Positions 5,955 through 7,977 of a DNA stretch of 7,977 nucleotides are shown here, piece after piece. The translations under genes were made by a program, and so were the position numbers. The notes below the pieces were generated by a model. It was not told the DNA's origin, made no database searches, and worked only from the letters and a program-made list of their open reading frames with translations. The stretch comes from Pseudomonadota bacterium (GTDB lineage Bacteria; Pseudomonadota; Gammaproteobacteria; Burkholderiales; Rhodocyclaceae). Where the stretch lies: the NCBI GenBank assembly GCA_023459095.1, contig JAEWVQ010000231.1:1-7977 (forward strand), given 5' to 3'. How positions within the stretch are numbered: the stretch's first letter is position 1; the number at the start of each line of letters is the position of its first letter.

Positions 5955-7907
5955 ATGTCCCTGATCAAGCAACTCTGGATCGCCATCGCCCTGATCACCG
6001 TGCTCTCGCTCGGCGGCAGCTTCGTGGTCAGCACGCTGTCCGCCCGCCACTACCTGCAGCAGGAGCTGGCGGTGAAGAACATGGACAACGCGACCTCGCT
6101 CGCGCTGTCACTGTCGCAGATGCCCAAGGACCCGGTGACCGTCGAGCTGCAACTCGCCGCCCAGTTCGATGCCGGCCACTACAGCCTGATCCGGCTCACC
6201 GCGCCCACCGGCGACACCCTCGCCGAGCGCCGTTTCGAAGGGCCGGTGAGCGGCGCGCCGGAGTGGCTGATCCGCCTGGTGCCGATCGCCACCCGCCCCG
6301 GCATCGCCCAGGTGCAGGACGGCTGGCGCCAGTTCGGCACCCTGCAGGTCGAAACCCACACCCGCTACGCTTACGAATCGCTGTGGAACGCCACCCGCCA
6401 GCTGTTCCTGTGGTTCATCGGCGGCGGCCTCCTCACCGGCCTGATCGGCACCGTCGCGCTCAAGCTGATCACCCGCCCGCTCGACCGCATGGTCGAACAG
6501 GCGCAGGCCATCGGCGACCGCCGCTTCATCACCACTCCGGAACCGCACACGCTCGAGTTCCGCAGCGTGGTGCGCGCGCTCAACACCTTGTCGGATCGGG
6601 TCAGGGCGATGCTGGCGGAAGAAGCGCAACGCCTCGAGCTGTTGCGCCGCCAGACCCAGTACGACGAGCTCACCGGCCTGTACAACCGCAGCCAGTTCCT
6701 CAAACAGCTCGATGCCGCGCTGGCCAAGGACGACGACGCTGCAGGCGGCACCCTGATCATCGTCCGCCTGCACAATCTGGCCGCGCTCAACCAGGAACTC
6801 GGCCGCCAAGGCTCCGACCGCCTCATCGTCGCCGTCACCGCCGCGCTGCAGACCTTCGCCGCGAGCCGCGGGGGCTGGGAGTGCGGCCGCCTCAACGCCG
6901 CCGACTTCGCCCTGCTCGCCCCCGGCGCCGACGACCCGCACGCCATCGCCAGCGCCCTGCTCGCCAGCCTGCCCGCGCTCGACGCCCCCCCCACGCGCAG
7001 CCGCGGCATCCTGCTCGCCGCCGGCCAGTACACCACCGCCGACCGCTGCGGCGCCCTGCTCGCGCGCCTGGACGGCACGCTGGCCACCATTGAGCAGGAC
7101 GGCGGCCAGGCCCTGGGGATCGCCGCCACCGCCCCCACCGGCCCCCGCCATGCCAGCCTCGACGACTGGCGCCGGGTGCTCGACGAGGCGCTCGACGCCC
7201 GGCGCATCGAGCTCGGCCATTTCCCCGTGCTCGACCGCGACGGCGCCCTGCTCCACCAGCAGGCGCCGGTCCGCCTGAAGTTCGACGGCGACTGGTGGCC
7301 CGCCGGCGTGTTCCTGCCGTGGGCGGCGCGGCTGGGCATGCTGAGCCGGATCGACGCGCTGGTCGTCGAAACGGCCTGCGCACGGCTCGCGCGCGACCCC
7401 GGCGTTCCCGCGCAGGCGATCAACGTGTCGGCGGAGTCGCTGCGCAGCACCGACTTCCGCGACGCCCTGCTGCGCATCCTGCACGCCCATCCGGCGGTTG
7501 CGCCGCGACTCTGGGTCGAAGTGCAGGAGAGCAGCGCGCTCAAGTATCCGGTGGAGTTCCGCGCCCTGTGCCTCGCACTGCGGCCGCTGGGCTGCAAGCT
7601 CGGGCTCAAGAACGCGGGCCAGCGCTTTTCGCGGTTCACCGCGCTCCACGATCTGGGGCTCGATTACATCAAGATCGGTGCAGCCTTGATCCGCGACATC
7701 GGCGATTCGCCGGGCAATCAGGCGTTCGTGCGCGCCTTGTGCACGGTCGCGCACTCGATCGGCCTCGCCGCCATCGCCGAAGGCGTCGATACCGGCGACG
7801 AAGCGCGCTGCCTGCTGGAACTCGGCATCGACGGTCTGACCGGCCCCGGCATCGTCGAACGCCCCGGGCACGAAAAGACGCTCGCCGAACCCGAAGCGAG
7901 CGCCTGA
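5955..7907 (+). CDS. lapD: LapD-type inner-membrane c-di-GMP receptor with degenerate GGDEF and EAL domains
   Basis: The 650-residue protein is predicted to bind cytoplasmic c-di-GMP and, through its periplasmic domain, hold LapG so that the surface adhesin is not cut. The order is TM1 (about 7-28), periplasmic domain (about 30-148), TM2 (about 150-171), HAMP (about 172-225), GGDEF-like (about 236-390) and EAL-like (about 400-640). W124 in DGWRQ matches the tryptophan (W125 in Pseudomonas LapD) that docks into LapG. The GGDEF site reads NAADF (314-318), so no cyclase activity is expected. The EAL signature reads QAP (436-438), DDFG reads KNAG (552-555) and the IKID aspartate is G575, so no phosphodiesterase activity is expected. 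N490, E522, K573 and E609 remain, which fits a binding-only domain. Length and layout match Pseudomonas LapD. The start at 5955 begins the typical MSLIKQL sequence; a weak GGAA lies 10 bases upstream. An earlier in-frame ATG (5739) would overlap the LapG-like gene by about 180 bases and is unlikely. It is probably co-transcribed with that gene. Confidence 0.95.
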   Translation: MSLIKQLWIAIALITVLSLGGSFVVSTLSARHYLQQELAVKNMDNATSLALSLSQMPKDPVTVELQLAAQFDAGHYSLIRLTAPTGDTLAERRFEGPVSGAPEWLIRLVPIATRPGIAQVQDGWRQFGTLQVETHTRYAYESLWNATRQLFLWFIGGGLLTGLIGTVALKLITRPLDRMVEQAQAIGDRRFITTPEPHTLEFRSVVRALNTLSDRVRAMLAEEAQRLELLRRQTQYDELTGLYNRSQFLKQLDAALAKDDDAAGGTLIIVRLHNLAALNQELGRQGSDRLIVAVTAALQTFAASRGGWECGRLNAADFALLAPGADDPHAIASALLASLPALDAPPTRSRGILLAAGQYTTADRCGALLARLDGTLATIEQDGGQALGIAATAPTGPRHASLDDWRRVLDEALDARRIELGHFPVLDRDGALLHQQAPVRLKFDGDWWPAGVFLPWAARLGMLSRIDALVVETACARLARDPGVPAQAINVSAESLRSTDFRDALLRILHAHPAVAPRLWVEVQESSALKYPVEFRALCLALRPLGCKLGLKNAGQRFSRFTALHDLGLDYIKIGAALIRDIGDSPGNQAFVRALCTVAHSIGLAAIAEGVDTGDEARCLLELGIDGLTGPGIVERPGHEKTLAEPEASA

Positions 7908-7922
7908 GCGCGCAGCGCACAT

Positions 7923-7962
7923 AAAAAATGGCCGCCCGACGCGCAATGCGTCCGGCGGCCAT
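7923..7962 (-). terminator. Intrinsic terminator facing left, for a convergent gene beyond the right edge
   Basis: ATGGCCGCC (7928-7936) pairs with GGCGGCCAT (7954-7962). After a C.C mismatch, GACGC (7938-7942) pairs with GCGTC (7948-7952) around a 5-base loop. On the minus strand the stem runs directly into TTTTTTAT (7928 down to 7921), a classical U-tract. On the plus strand no T-run follows, so it serves mainly a minus-strand gene ending just outside the window. It may also form in the LapD transcript, 20 bases after the stop, as a 3' stem. Confidence 0.8.
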
Positions 7963-7977
7963 GGCAGGGACAACGGG

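Noticed and set aside
6108..7973. A 621-codon open frame on the minus strand opposite the LapD-like gene
   Set aside because: Its product is low-complexity Gly/Ala/Arg/Glu-rich, it runs through the leftward terminator, and the plus strand encodes a clear LapD-like protein.

Overview
The window is high-GC DNA (only the region between the two divergent transcription units is noticeably AT-richer). Strong third-position G/C, gene order and protein families suggest a betaproteobacterium, perhaps Rhodocyclales (Thauera/Azoarcus-like). That taxonomic guess is inference from style and was not searched. Four protein genes fill almost all of it, and no rRNA, tRNA, CRISPR array or insertion sequence was seen.

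Left part, minus strand: one very long gene runs from 3270 off the left edge (at least 1090 codons, no stop in the window). It joins an NCS1-type (cytosine permease-like) transporter domain, a cysteine-rich cluster, two further membrane segments, a histidine kinase and a receiver domain. Upstream of it, also on the minus strand, lies a TolC-family outer-membrane channel gene (3517-4965). The two are separated by about 246 bp that hold a large hairpin at the end of the channel gene and a possible promoter plus a 9-bp direct repeat in front of the kinase gene.

Middle: 4966-5191 is a divergent intergenic region. It carries a possible leftward promoter for the channel gene, a good Shine-Dalgarno for it, an AT-rich island, and three copies of TCACGGC spaced exactly 11 bp apart, which looks like a binding site for an OmpR/PhoB-type regulator.

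Right part, plus strand: a LapG-type periplasmic cysteine protease (5192-5920) is followed after 34 bp by a LapD-type inner-membrane c-di-GMP receptor with degenerate GGDEF and EAL domains (5955-7907). The window ends in a strong hairpin with a T-tract on the minus strand, a terminator for a convergent gene beyond the right edge.

How they work together: in Pseudomonas, LapD bound to c-di-GMP sequesters LapG and so protects a giant adhesin that is exported by a type I system using the outer-membrane channel LapE. LapD-LapG beside a divergent LapE-like channel gene suggests a c-di-GMP-controlled adhesin retention/release module. The adhesin and the inner-membrane parts of the secretion system are not in the window. 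The transporter-kinase hybrid may be an unrelated neighbour or may link nutrient sensing to the same surface behaviour; the sequence does not decide this.
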